Assembly: GCA_947503005.1 (NCBI GenBank)
Contig: CANNCA010000004.1
Span: forward strand, 323,433 to 387,432
DNA: 64,000 bases
Direction: 5' to 3'
DNA from: an uncultured Flavobacteriaceae bacterium
Lineage (GTDB): Bacteria; Bacteroidota; Bacteroidia; Flavobacteriales; Flavobacteriaceae
A program made the position numbers and the translations under genes. Numbering within the stretch: the first letter of the stretch is position 1; every line of letters begins with the position of its first letter. The notes under the pieces are model-generated. The model was not told where the DNA came from. It saw only the letters and a program-made list of their open reading frames with translations, and ran no database searches. Below are positions 1 to 8,110 of this stretch, in pieces.

Positions 1-1
1 C

Positions 2-1183
2 ATAGGTTATTACCGTGATTACCAAGTGAAAAACAGAAATTATACCAATTTGAGCGAGGCGATAATAAAAGTGGCAGACCAGGGTTTTGGAAAAAAGAAT
101 ATTTTAACCAATCAATACCAGCTGTACTCGTATAATCCAAACACAGATTTTGAAATTGATTCGTTTGCCAGGCAACCTTATGACTACGAAGAATATAACA
201 AAGTGGTACCCAACGCAAAAATGAAGAACGAGGGTGGTAATGAGTTCATTACGTTGCGAATGCACGATGCTATTCGAAATTATGGATTAGAGTCATTTTC
301 CTTCGTTGATGACCTGTCATCGGATTTTACCGATAACCATAAATTTCGGTTGAAAGGTAAAACCAATTATGGGAAAGAATCCGTCTATGAAATCGATATG
401 GTTTATCGAAACAAGGATTATGTGGCGGATGGAGCAATTTTTATAAATACCAATGATTTTGCCATTCATAAACTCGACTATGCCGTTTTCAAACGCAAGA
501 AGCCAAACGATGTGAGCGGGGCAATAAATGATGAGGAACGGTTTTCTGATGGATTCAAGAAAATGAACCGCGAAATGCTTTACCATATTCAAATAGAATA
601 TGTTCGAGGGGCGAAAAAGAAAATGTTCTTGAATTATATTTCGTTTTACAATAAAGTGCTGGTACATCGTCCGGCGCCTTTCAAGTCAAAATTCGTTGTT
701 AATCTAAACGACAAATCATTTAGGATACGAATGAATAAAATTCCTGCAGAAAGAAACAAGATTAAAATACGAGATTTTGACATTACCTATAAAAATACCG
801 AGTTGCCTATAAAGGAGTTTTACTTTCTGGAAGACGAACGCACATTTGTTGTATGCCCATATCTAAGAAAAGAGGGTTTAAAAGAAACCATGGCCCTTAT
901 TTTCAAAGAAAACGACAGCCTAAGAATTCCTGACTTAAAGTACGCATATGGAAATATCAAGGACAACCTCGGAAATAAGTTGGATGACAGAAAATGGGAA
1001 TACCTACACCAATACCGAGAGTTTTTCACACAAGAAGTCAAATCAATTTCTAATGAAAAACTAAAGGGGAATAAGCTTATGATAAAAGATTTGCCCCTAG
1101 AGAGTGAATTGCAACCAATTTATGAAGATGGTATGAAAAAGGAGTATTGGAAAAACACTCCGTTGCCCATGTTAAAAAACTAA
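2..1183 (+). CDS. C-terminal part of a flavobacterial surface protein of the carboxypeptidase-like regulatory domain type (5' end outside window)
   Basis: The reading frame is open to the first base of the window, so the GTG at 26 is not the real start and the N-terminus is missing. The visible 390 or so residues begin with a GYYRDY...YTNLSEAIIKV segment and continue as beta-rich sequence with many aromatic and charged residues. This matches the region that follows the CarboxypepD-regulatory-like domain in secreted Bacteroidota proteins of unknown function. I see no catalytic motif. The gene converges on glnII and shares a bidirectional terminator with it. The family call rests on resemblance of the N-terminal visible block only; the function is unknown. 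Confidence 0.55.
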   Translation: MGYYRDYQVKNRNYTNLSEAIIKVADQGFGKKNILTNQYQLYSYNPNTDFEIDSFARQPYDYEEYNKVVPNAKMKNEGGNEFITLRMHDAIRNYGLESFSFVDDLSSDFTDNHKFRLKGKTNYGKESVYEIDMVYRNKDYVADGAIFINTNDFAIHKLDYAVFKRKKPNDVSGAINDEERFSDGFKKMNREMLYHIQIEYVRGAKKKMFLNYISFYNKVLVHRPAPFKSKFVVNLNDKSFRIRMNKIPAERNKIKIRDFDITYKNTELPIKEFYFLEDERTFVVCPYLRKEGLKETMALIFKENDSLRIPDLKYAYGNIKDNLGNKLDDRKWEYLHQYREFFTQEVKSISNEKLKGNKLMIKDLPLESELQPIYEDGMKKEYWKNTPLPMLKN

Positions 1184-1219
1184 AAACCGCCTTGAAATAA
1201 AATTTCAAGGCGGTTTTTT
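1184..1219. terminator. Bidirectional intrinsic terminator between convergent genes
   Basis: A perfect 15-bp stem (arms 1184-1198 and 1202-1216, containing ACCGCCTTGAAAT) with an AAA loop is flanked by an A run on the left and a T run on the right. It lies between the stop codon of the first gene and the 3' end of glnII, so it can serve both strands. Confidence 0.9.
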
Positions 1220-1235
1220 ACAACAACTAATATAC

Positions 1236-2246
1236 TTATATTTTTGCGCTCTTCACAGTTTCAATGATTCTTCCAGCAATTTTGTATGGATCCCCGTTCG
1301 AAGCTGGGCGACGATCTTCCAACCATCCTTTCCATCCTTTTTCTACTGTAATAATTGGAATACGAATAGAAGCTCCTCTGTCAGATACACCATAACTAAA
1401 GTCTTTGATAGAGGCAGTTTCGTGAAGACCTGTCAATCGTTCATCATTATATGCCCCGTATACCGCAATATGCTCTTTGGTAACTGGTCTGAACGCTTCA
1501 CATATTTTCTCGTATACTTCTTTTGAACCACAAGTTCTTAAAGTTGTATTCGAGAAGTTCGCATGCATACCAGAACCGTTCCAGTCCCCTTTTACAGGTT
1601 TTGGATGATATTCGATATAATACCCATGTTTTTCGGTCAACCTATCAAGCAAATATCTCGCAACCCAAATTTCATCTCCTGCTTTTTTGGCGCCTTTGGC
1701 AAAACATTGAAATTCCCATTGGCCTGGAGCAACTTCTTGGTTGATTCCTTCAAAATTCAAACCGGCCGCAATACAAAGATCCGCATGTTCTTCAACTAGA
1801 TCTCTACCCCAAGTATATCGACCCCCAACGGAGCAATAGTACTTACCCTGTGGGCCTGGAAAACCTCCTCTAGGAAATCCTAGTGGCAAATCGGTTCTGG
1901 TATCCATCAAGAAATATTCTTGTTCAAAACCAAACCAGAAGTCACCATCATCATCATCAATTTTAGCTCTTGCGTTAGAAGGATGAGGTGTACCATCAGC
2001 ACTTAAAACCTCAGACATTACCAACCAGCCGTTCTTTCTTGCAGGATCGGGAAATATAGCTACGGGTTTCAACAAACAATCAGAAGAACCCCCTGATGCT
2101 TGTTCAGTTGATGAGCCGTCAAAAGACCAAATAGGGCAGTCTTCTAACTTTCCACTAAAGTCGTTTTCAACTTTGGTTTTGCTTCTCATGTTCTGTGTTG
2201 GCTCATGTCCGTCAAGCCAGATATACTCTAATTTTGATTTACTCAT
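1236..2246 (-). CDS. glnII: Glutamine synthetase, type II (eukaryote-like, beta-grasp)
   Basis: The 336-residue product should make glutamine from glutamate, ammonia and ATP in the cytosol. The length suits the short GSII class rather than the roughly 470-residue GSI class. Visible family blocks are WSFDGSSTEQA near residue 40, the metal-binding GFEQEYF near 106-112, GINQEVAPGQWEFQ near 167-180 and NGSGMHANFSN near 223-233. The start has a clear ATG and the gene is divergent from a second, unrelated-class glutamine synthetase. A TAnnTTTG promoter box and CCCC/GGGG inverted repeats lie upstream, suggesting nitrogen control (inference). The assignment is secure; the symbol follows use for bacterial GSII. 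Confidence 0.93.
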   Translation of the reverse strand: MSKSKLEYIWLDGHEPTQNMRSKTKVENDFSGKLEDCPIWSFDGSSTEQASGGSSDCLLKPVAIFPDPARKNGWLVMSEVLSADGTPHPSNARAKIDDDDGDFWFGFEQEYFLMDTRTDLPLGFPRGGFPGPQGKYYCSVGGRYTWGRDLVEEHADLCIAAGLNFEGINQEVAPGQWEFQCFAKGAKKAGDEIWVARYLLDRLTEKHGYYIEYHPKPVKGDWNGSGMHANFSNTTLRTCGSKEVYEKICEAFRPVTKEHIAVYGAYNDERLTGLHETASIKDFSYGVSDRGASIRIPIITVEKGWKGWLEDRRPASNGDPYKIAGRIIETVKSAKI

Positions 2247-2284
2247 AATATTGGTCGTTAATTTCTAGAATTTTAAAAGACAGA

Positions 2285-2292
2285 CAAAAATA
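2285..2292 (-). promoter_or_regulatory. Bacteroidota -7 box of glnII
   Basis: On the minus strand this reads TATTTTTG, fitting the Bacteroidota TAnnTTTG consensus. It lies about 40 bases upstream of the glnII ATG. No good TTTG -33 box is seen at the usual distance, which fits an activator-dependent promoter. Confidence 0.55.
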
Positions 2293-2320
2293 TGTTTTTT
2301 GGTGAATTATTATAATTAAA

Positions 2321-2330
2321 GAGGGGGTAT
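2321..2330. promoter_or_regulatory. Half-site of the candidate nitrogen operator
   Basis: GAGGGGGTAT is one arm (GGGGTA) of the inverted repeat found at 2361-2377 and twice upstream of glnB. It sits about 45 bases upstream of the predicted glnII transcription start. The second arm is missing, so this is either a weak site or chance. Confidence 0.4.
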
Positions 2331-2356
2331 TTTTATTAAAAGTTATTATTTTTCAG

Positions 2357-2381
2357 TATACCCCTATATTTTAGGGGGATA
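2357..2381. promoter_or_regulatory. Candidate nitrogen-regulator operator between glnII and glnN
   Basis: CCCCTA (2361-2366), a 5-base spacer, then TAGGGG (2372-2377) form a perfect 6-bp inverted repeat in the 203-bp divergent region. It lies about 50 bases upstream of the predicted glnN start and about 90 upstream of that of glnII. The same arms recur in the glnB-amtB upstream region, the only other nitrogen locus in the window. The binding protein is unknown. Confidence 0.65.
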
Positions 2382-2407
2382 ATTATGAATTATTTAATAA
2401 TTGATAG

Positions 2408-2415
2408 TAATTTTG
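2408..2415 (+). promoter_or_regulatory. Bacteroidota -7 box of glnN
   Basis: TAATTTTG matches TAnnTTTG exactly and lies 35 bases before the glnN ATG. A matching -33 TTTG is not obvious, and the CCCCTA/TAGGGG repeat occupies the activator position. Confidence 0.55.
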
Positions 2416-2449
2416 GCAAAATATTGAATGGACATTAACAGAAAACCGC

Positions 2450-4636
2450 ATGTCAAAAATAAGATTTGCCGCTATTGCCGAAAGTCATAAAAGAAATTCG
2501 GTTACCATCGAGGAAAAAGGAAGACGTTCCGAACTTTTCGGTAAGAACGTTTTCAACGCAGAAAGAAGATTACAATACCTCACCAAAGATGCATTGGAAA
2601 GTGTTGAAAGTGCTATTTTTTCAGGTTCAAAAATCGATAGAAAGATCGCGGATCAGGTAGCGGAGGCCATGAAAGGCTGGGCGATTAGTATGGGAGTAAC
2701 GCACTATACGCATTGGTTTCAACCATTAACCGGATCCACCGCAGAAAAGCACGACGCTTTTTTTGATTTGCTACTTGATGGTAGGGCACTTGAAAAGTTT
2801 GGAGGCGGACAATTGGTTCAGCAGGAACCAGATGCTTCGAGTTTTCCAAGTGGTGGTATTCGAAATACCTTTGAAGCACGTGGATACACCGCTTGGGATC
2901 CTACATCTCCTGCGTTCATCTATGGTACAACTCTATGTATTCCAACAATTTTTGTCTCATATACAGGTGAGGCTTTGGATAACAAAGCGCCCTTGCTACG
3001 GGCTCTTGGGGCGGTTGATGAAGCCGCCACCGCCGTAGCTAAATATTTTGATAAGAACGTTTCCAAGGTCAATGCAACCTTGGGCTGGGAGCAGGAATAT
3101 TTTCTCGTAGACAAGGCACTTGCAGAGTCTCGACCTGATATTATTTTAACTGGTCGCACTCTGGTGGGTCATTCAGCAGCCAAGGGGCAACAGCTGGACG
3201 ATCATTACTTTGGTGTTATTCCTGCTAGGGTTTTGAGTTTTATGAGCGATTTGGAACAAGAATGTACTAAACTGGGTATTCCTGTAAAGACACGTCATAA
3301 TGAAGTAGCACCAAACCAATTTGAATTGGCACCCGTATTTGAAGAAGCCAATTTAGCCGTGGATCACAATCTATTGCTCATGGACGTAATGGACAAAATG
3401 GCGAATAAACATAATTTCAAAGTGTTATTCCACGAAAAACCTTTTGCGGGTATCAACGGTTCGGGCAAACACAACAATTGGTCTTTGGCCACTGATACGG
3501 GAGTTAACTTATTAAGCCCAGGTTCAACCCCGATGAAGAACTTACAGTTTTTGACCTTTTTCATTAATACGATCAAAGCTGTCGATGCGTATGAGGAATT
3601 GCTACGGTCATCAATTGCTTCAGCGGGAAACGATCATCGTTTGGGGACCAATGAGGCACCGCCAGCAATTCTTTCGATATTTATTGGTACACAATTAAGT
3701 CAGGTACTTGACGAACTGGAGGGGGTCTCAATGGGCAAACTGTCACCAGAAGAAAAGACGGAATTAAAGCTGAATGTGGTTGGTAAGATTCCTGAGATTT
3801 TATTGGATAATACGGATCGTAATCGCACTTCTCCCTTTGCTTTTACAGGTAACAAATTTGAAATGCGTGGGGTTGGTTCTCAGACCAATTGCGCAAAACC
3901 CATGACTGTTTTAAACACTATCGTCGCAAAGCAATTACAAGAATTCAAAAAGGAAGTCGACATTCTAATTGAAAAAAAGAACCTAAAGAAAGATGAGGCG
4001 ATTTTCAACGTTCTAAGGGAATACATCAAAACCTCAAAACGAATTCGTTTTGATGGCGATGGTTATAGCGATGAATGGGAAAAAGAGGCAAGAAAAAGAA
4101 AACTGAGCAATAATAAGACCACGCCCCAGGCACTTCAAGTGCTTACCGCTGCAGAAAGCTTATCGCTTTTCAAATCCATGAATGTAATGAGTGAGGTTGA
4201 GGTCAAGGCCCGCCAAGAAGTGGAGCTTGGCTCGTACATTATGCATGTTCAAATTGAGGGTAGAGTGCTGAATGAACTGATGTACAATTTTATAATTCCC
4301 TCGGCCATAAATTATCAAAATAAGCTCATTAAAAATGTGCTGGGTCTTAAGGAAATCTATGGGTCTAGCCATAAGCAGCTAGCCGCAAGCCAATTGGAAA
4401 TCATTCAAAAAATATCGGAACATATTGAAATTATTAAAAGTAAAACAGATGCCATGATTCATGCAAGAAAGGATGCTAATGGATTAAAAGACATCAATAA
4501 AAAAGCAACAGCTTACGAAAAAGATGTGAAATCGCATTTTGATGAGATTCGTTATTCCAGTGATAAGTTAGAACAATTGGTAGGTGATGAAGACTGGCCG
4601 TTGACAAAGTATCGCGAACTTTTATTTATTAAATGA
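2450..4636 (+). CDS. glnN: Glutamine synthetase, type III
   Basis: The 728-residue product is of the large GSIII class common in Bacteroidota and makes glutamine from glutamate and ammonia. Recognisable blocks are LGWEQEYFLVD near residue 210, NEVAPNQFELAPVFEEAN near 283-300, GINGSGKHNNWS near 335 and the GTNEAPPAI block near 400. The C-terminal 150 residues are rich in charged helices, as in other GSIII proteins. It is divergent from glnII, with both promoters sharing one set of inverted repeats, so expression of the two enzymes is probably coordinated. purM follows 47 bases downstream on the same strand. Confidence 0.95.
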   Translation: MSKIRFAAIAESHKRNSVTIEEKGRRSELFGKNVFNAERRLQYLTKDALESVESAIFSGSKIDRKIADQVAEAMKGWAISMGVTHYTHWFQPLTGSTAEKHDAFFDLLLDGRALEKFGGGQLVQQEPDASSFPSGGIRNTFEARGYTAWDPTSPAFIYGTTLCIPTIFVSYTGEALDNKAPLLRALGAVDEAATAVAKYFDKNVSKVNATLGWEQEYFLVDKALAESRPDIILTGRTLVGHSAAKGQQLDDHYFGVIPARVLSFMSDLEQECTKLGIPVKTRHNEVAPNQFELAPVFEEANLAVDHNLLLMDVMDKMANKHNFKVLFHEKPFAGINGSGKHNNWSLATDTGVNLLSPGSTPMKNLQFLTFFINTIKAVDAYEELLRSSIASAGNDHRLGTNEAPPAILSIFIGTQLSQVLDELEGVSMGKLSPEEKTELKLNVVGKIPEILLDNTDRNRTSPFAFTGNKFEMRGVGSQTNCAKPMTVLNTIVAKQLQEFKKEVDILIEKKNLKKDEAIFNVLREYIKTSKRIRFDGDGYSDEWEKEARKRKLSNNKTTPQALQVLTAAESLSLFKSMNVMSEVEVKARQEVELGSYIMHVQIEGRVLNELMYNFIIPSAINYQNKLIKNVLGLKEIYGSSHKQLAASQLEIIQKISEHIEIIKSKTDAMIHARKDANGLKDINKKATAYEKDVKSHFDEIRYSSDKLEQLVGDEDWPLTKYRELLFIK

Positions 4637-4683
4637 GATGATATTTTTGTGAATCCACCTATTTTTGCTCTAAACCCTAAGTA

Positions 4684-5862
4684 ATGAGTTCATCACACAG
4701 TGAAAGATATAACCTACGAGGTGTTTCAGCTTCAAAGGAAGACGTTCACAACGCTATTAAAAATATTGACAAAGGGTTATTCCCCAAGGCCTTTTGTAAG
4801 ATCGTACCTGACTATCTGACCAATGATGATGATCATTGTTTAATCATGCATGCTGATGGGGCAGGAACTAAATCTTCCCTTGCTTACATGTATTGGAAAG
4901 AAACGGGAGATGTTTCGGTTTGGAAAGGTATTGCGCAAGACGCGCTCATTATGAACATCGATGATTTGATTTGTGTCGGAGCAACGGACAATATCATGCT
5001 ATCCTCTACCATTGGGCGAAATAAGAACTTGATTCCCGGAGAGGTGATTTCTGCAATTATCAATGGTACTGAGCAACTGATTTCCGATTTGAAAAAACAT
5101 GGCATTACGATACATTCTACAGGAGGAGAAACTGCCGATGTGGGTGATTTGGTCCGCACTATTATTGTGGATTCTACCGTAACTGCACGCATGAAAAGAA
5201 GTGATGTTATCGATAATGCAAATATTAAGGCCGGCGATGTCATCGTGGGGCTTGCCTCTTTTGGCCAAGCCATCTATGAAAATGAATATAATGGTGGCAT
5301 GGGTAGTAACGGACTCACCTCTGCACGACATGATGTTTTTTCAAAATATTTGGCCGAGAAATATCCCGAAAGTTTTGATGCTTCCGTCCCCGAAGAATTA
5401 GTGTATTCCGGTAAAACCAAATTGACGGATGTAGTGGAAGATTCCCCATTGGATGCTGGCAAGTTGGTGCTTTCGCCGACTCGTACCTATGCGCCGATAG
5501 TCAAGAGAATTTTAGAAAAATACGATTCCGGATCCATCCACGGAATGGTGCATTGTAGTGGAGGCGCGCAAACCAAAATTCTTCATTTCATCGACCAATT
5601 TCATATCATCAAAGACAACTTATTTCCCATTCCTCCTTTGTTTAGATTAATCCAAGAACAATCCGGTACCGATTGGAAAGAAATGTACCAGGTTTTTAAC
5701 TGTGGTCATCGATTGGAATTTTATGTTGAGGAAGCCGTTGCGGAAGATTTGATAGCTATAGCGAGCAGTTTCAATGTAGAAGGTAGAATTATAGGACGAG
5801 TAGAAGAGAATCCTTCTAAAAAATTGACAATTCAGAGCGAATTCGGAACATATCATTATTAA
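4684..5862 (+). CDS. purM: Phosphoribosylformylglycinamidine cyclo-ligase (AIR synthase)
   Basis: This 392-residue cytosolic enzyme closes the imidazole ring in purine synthesis (FGAM + ATP to AIR). It has the PurM-like fold blocks: DGAGTKSSLAYMYW near residue 58, QDALIMNIDDLICVGA near 87-103, STGGETADVGDLVRTI near 145 and GSIHGMVHCSGGAQTK near 283. It is longer than the roughly 345-residue proteobacterial enzyme, as Bacteroidota forms usually are. It directly follows glnN, whose glutamine product feeds the preceding purine step, although read-through is only inferred. Confidence 0.93.
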   Translation: MSSSHSERYNLRGVSASKEDVHNAIKNIDKGLFPKAFCKIVPDYLTNDDDHCLIMHADGAGTKSSLAYMYWKETGDVSVWKGIAQDALIMNIDDLICVGATDNIMLSSTIGRNKNLIPGEVISAIINGTEQLISDLKKHGITIHSTGGETADVGDLVRTIIVDSTVTARMKRSDVIDNANIKAGDVIVGLASFGQAIYENEYNGGMGSNGLTSARHDVFSKYLAEKYPESFDASVPEELVYSGKTKLTDVVEDSPLDAGKLVLSPTRTYAPIVKRILEKYDSGSIHGMVHCSGGAQTKILHFIDQFHIIKDNLFPIPPLFRLIQEQSGTDWKEMYQVFNCGHRLEFYVEEAVAEDLIAIASSFNVEGRIIGRVEENPSKKLTIQSEFGTYHY

Positions 5863-5919
5863 CCTAATATGGCATACGATTACCCTTAAATCTGCGTTTT
5901 GTATAGTAAATATAATGCT

Positions 5920-6369
5920 ATGGAAAGAAAGCAGTTTTTAAGGAGCTTGGGGGCCGGTGCGGCCTTTGCTCTAACGTTCCCATGTCTTCAAGGGTGTTCA
6001 AACGATGATTCGGAAACCCCCGGAAATATTGTAGAAGAGCCTACTGGCGTGGATTTTACAATTGATTTGACTTCGTCAGAAGCTTCAAAATTGCAAGACA
6101 ACGGAGGCTTCATTCTTAAAAATTTGGTGGTTGTGGTAAAAAACCTTGAAGGAGAATTTGTTGCAGCCAGTCAAGTATGCAGTCATGAAGCCTACGATCA
6201 GGTGCGGTTTGTATCCAATGATGGAGGTATCTTCTATTGTGATGTGCATGGTTCTAGATTTGCACAAAATGGAACACCATTGAATCAAGTTGATGGCAAT
6301 CCCGCGAAACAATTAAAAGTTTATAATACCGAGTTGACCGGAGATATGCTTCGTGTTTTCGAATCTTAG
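5920..6369 (+). CDS. Exported Rieske [2Fe-2S] lipoprotein
   Basis: The 149-residue protein starts best at the ATG at 5920; an upstream in-frame TTG at 5899 adds seven residues that do not look like a signal. The N-terminus (ERKQFLRSLGAG, then a hydrophobic run and LQGC) resembles a lipoprotein signal with a Tat-like motif in which one arginine is lysine. The Rieske cluster motifs are clear: CSH near residue 87 and CDVH near 107. It likely carries electrons on the outer face of the inner membrane. It heads a run with a thioredoxin-like protein, ApbE, DUF4266 and DUF3570, so a shared extracytoplasmic redox role is inferred. Confidence 0.85.
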   Translation: MERKQFLRSLGAGAAFALTFPCLQGCSNDDSETPGNIVEEPTGVDFTIDLTSSEASKLQDNGGFILKNLVVVVKNLEGEFVAASQVCSHEAYDQVRFVSNDGGIFYCDVHGSRFAQNGTPLNQVDGNPAKQLKVYNTELTGDMLRVFES

Positions 6370-6386
6370 TTTTCAAAATAAGCGAA

Positions 6387-6821
6387 TTGAAAAAAATAAT
6401 TTCCCTCGTCCTATTTCTTTTTTCGGCCGTAGCGTTCTCCCAAAACTGGCAACCTACCTATGGTGAGGCCTTGGCCTGTGCAAAAGAGAACAACAAGCCG
6501 ATGATTCTTGTATTTTCAGGTTCAGATTGGTGTGCACCTTGCATAAAACTAGATAAATCAATTTGGCAATCCGAAGAATTTAAATCCTATGCCAAGGAAA
6601 ATTACGTGTTGTATCGGGCTGATTTTCCAAGGAAAAAAAACAATCGATTATCCGAAGAAATAACCGCTCAGAACAATCAACTGGCTGAAAGGTTCAATGC
6701 AAAAGGTCATTTTCCTTTGGTGGTCGTATTGAACGAGAACGAAGAGGTATTGGGTACTACGGGATATAAAAAGATTACTCCAACTGCATACATTTCACTT
6801 TTAAACACCATGATAAAGTGA
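6387..6821 (+). CDS. Secreted thioredoxin-fold protein
   Basis: This 144-residue protein with a TTG start has an N-terminal signal peptide ending near residue 18 (AVAFSQN). A thioredoxin fold with the active-site motif DWCAPC lies near residues 47-52, followed by a cis-proline type segment (GHFPLVVVL) near 110. It probably reduces or oxidises disulfides in exported partners. It lies 17 bases after the Rieske gene and overlaps apbE by four bases, so translational coupling is likely. The CxxC plus signal peptide are seen directly; the partner, perhaps the cysteine-rich DUF4266 tail or ApbE, is inference. Confidence 0.85.
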   Translation: MKKIISLVLFLFSAVAFSQNWQPTYGEALACAKENNKPMILVFSGSDWCAPCIKLDKSIWQSEEFKSYAKENYVLYRADFPRKKNNRLSEEITAQNNQLAERFNAKGHFPLVVVLNENEEVLGTTGYKKITPTAYISLLNTMIK

Positions 6822-7813
6822 AATTTTTCGTATCGGTATTATTCGGATTGCTTACTCTAACTGGCTTTTCTCAGGAGAGTAAATATGTTACCGTAAAAAG
6901 AACGATGAAGTTAATGGGAAGTCGTTTTGATATCACGGTTCTTGCCATAGACGAAGAGTTGGGCTACATCAATATTGAAGAGGCTGCTGCAGAGATTACA
7001 AGAATCGAAAAAATGATTTCCGCTTGGGATGATGATTCGGAAACGGCATTGATCAATAGAAATGCGGGAATAAAACCAATAAAAGTAAGTCTTGAACTTT
7101 TCAAACTGATCGAACGTTCAAAGCAGATATCAGAACTGACCGATGGCGCTTTTGATATCTCTTATTCGTCCATGGACAAGATTTGGAAGTTCGATGGTAC
7201 AATGAGAAAAATGCCAAGTGAAACTGAGATAAAGAATTCAGTCTCGAAAGTAGGATACCAAAAAATCATTTTGGATAGTGAAAACCAGACAGTGTTCTTG
7301 AAGCAAAGGGGTATGAAAATTTCCTTTGGAGCCATAGGAAAAGGGTATGCAGCAGATAAGGCCAAAGAGCTTTTGATATCAAAGCAAGTGGTCGGAGGTA
7401 TCATTAATGCCGCTGGAGACCTTTCCACTTGGGGGACGGATGTTAGCGGTAAAAAATGGATTATCGGAATTGTGAATCCGTTGAGTAAGGACAAAATAGT
7501 TTCTTGGCTACCCGTGGTGGAATCCTCTGTGGCTACTTCAGGTAATTATGAAAAGTATGTGACCTTTAAAGGAAAACGCTATTCTCATATTATAGATCCT
7601 AGAACTGGGTATCCGACCTCTGGTATAACACAAGTCTCTATTTTTTCTAAAAGCGCCGAATTATGTGATGCCTTGGCGACTGCAGTTTTCATTATGGGTA
7701 GGGATGCCGGACTTTCTCTCATTAATCAATTAGGGGGAACCGAAGTCATTTTGTTCGATAGTGATAACAAAGTTCATAAAAGTAGTGGCATATTGTTTGA
7801 TCGAAATCCATAA
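6818..7813 (+). CDS. apbE: FAD:protein FMN transferase
   Basis: The 331-residue exported protein should attach FMN from FAD to a threonine or serine of partner proteins outside the cytoplasm. It starts at GTG 6818, overlapping the previous stop, and has a short signal peptide (FGLLTLTGFSQ). ApbE blocks include MGSRFDITV near 33, SFGAIGKGYAADKA near 168-181 and the SHIIDPRTGYP region near 255. No recognisable FMN-accepting target protein was found among its neighbours. ApbE with DUF4266 and DUF3570 neighbours is a recurrent flavobacterial arrangement. Confidence 0.92.
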   Translation: MKFFVSVLFGLLTLTGFSQESKYVTVKRTMKLMGSRFDITVLAIDEELGYINIEEAAAEITRIEKMISAWDDDSETALINRNAGIKPIKVSLELFKLIERSKQISELTDGAFDISYSSMDKIWKFDGTMRKMPSETEIKNSVSKVGYQKIILDSENQTVFLKQRGMKISFGAIGKGYAADKAKELLISKQVVGGIINAAGDLSTWGTDVSGKKWIIGIVNPLSKDKIVSWLPVVESSVATSGNYEKYVTFKGKRYSHIIDPRTGYPTSGITQVSIFSKSAELCDALATAVFIMGRDAGLSLINQLGGTEVILFDSDNKVHKSSGILFDRNP

Positions 7814-7822
7814 CTTTAGAAG

Positions 7823-8032
7823 ATGAAGAAATTAGTAATCTTAGCTTTTCTTGCCTACTTCGCCACTTCCTGCGTAGCCGTAAAGGAATATGAAAAAGTA
7901 TACCTGAACGATGAAGAAATGCAGTTGTCGGCGAAAAGTATGGAACGTTTTGAGACCAATTTTCAGATTTATCGTGAGGCTTCGGCGGGTGCAAATGGTG
8001 GAAAGTCCGGCGGAGGTTGTGGATGTAATTAA
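7823..8032 (+). CDS. DUF4266 lipoprotein
   Basis: This 69-residue lipoprotein has a lipobox (FATSC) near residue 17 and the family's YEKVYLNDEEMQL block, and ends in a glycine-rich tail with two cysteines (GGGCGCN). It lies nine bases after apbE and before DUF3570, the usual order for this set. The function is unknown. The tail cysteines could be substrates of the thioredoxin-like neighbour or bind metal, but that is speculation. Confidence 0.85.
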   Translation: MKKLVILAFLAYFATSCVAVKEYEKVYLNDEEMQLSAKSMERFETNFQIYREASAGANGGKSGGGCGCN

Positions 8033-8046
8033 TTTTTTAGTTTGGT

Positions 8047-8080
8047 AAAGTTGTCATCTCGAGCGCAGTCGAGAGCTTGG
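8047..8080. repeat. Dispersed GAGCGCAGTYGAGA repeat, copy 1
   Basis: The stretch CTCGAGCGCAGTCGAG is a partial palindrome; a related copy lies after prfA at 11512-11575. Such short dispersed palindromic repeats are common between flavobacterial genes and may act as transcript-end or REP-like elements. Here it sits between DUF4266 and DUF3570. Confidence 0.5.
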
Positions 8081-8110
8081 GAACACAAAATCAAAATTTT
8101 CTAGAAACTC

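Noticed and set aside
5899..5919. TTG start of the Rieske gene
   Set aside because: It adds seven residues before an ATG that gives a proper signal peptide.
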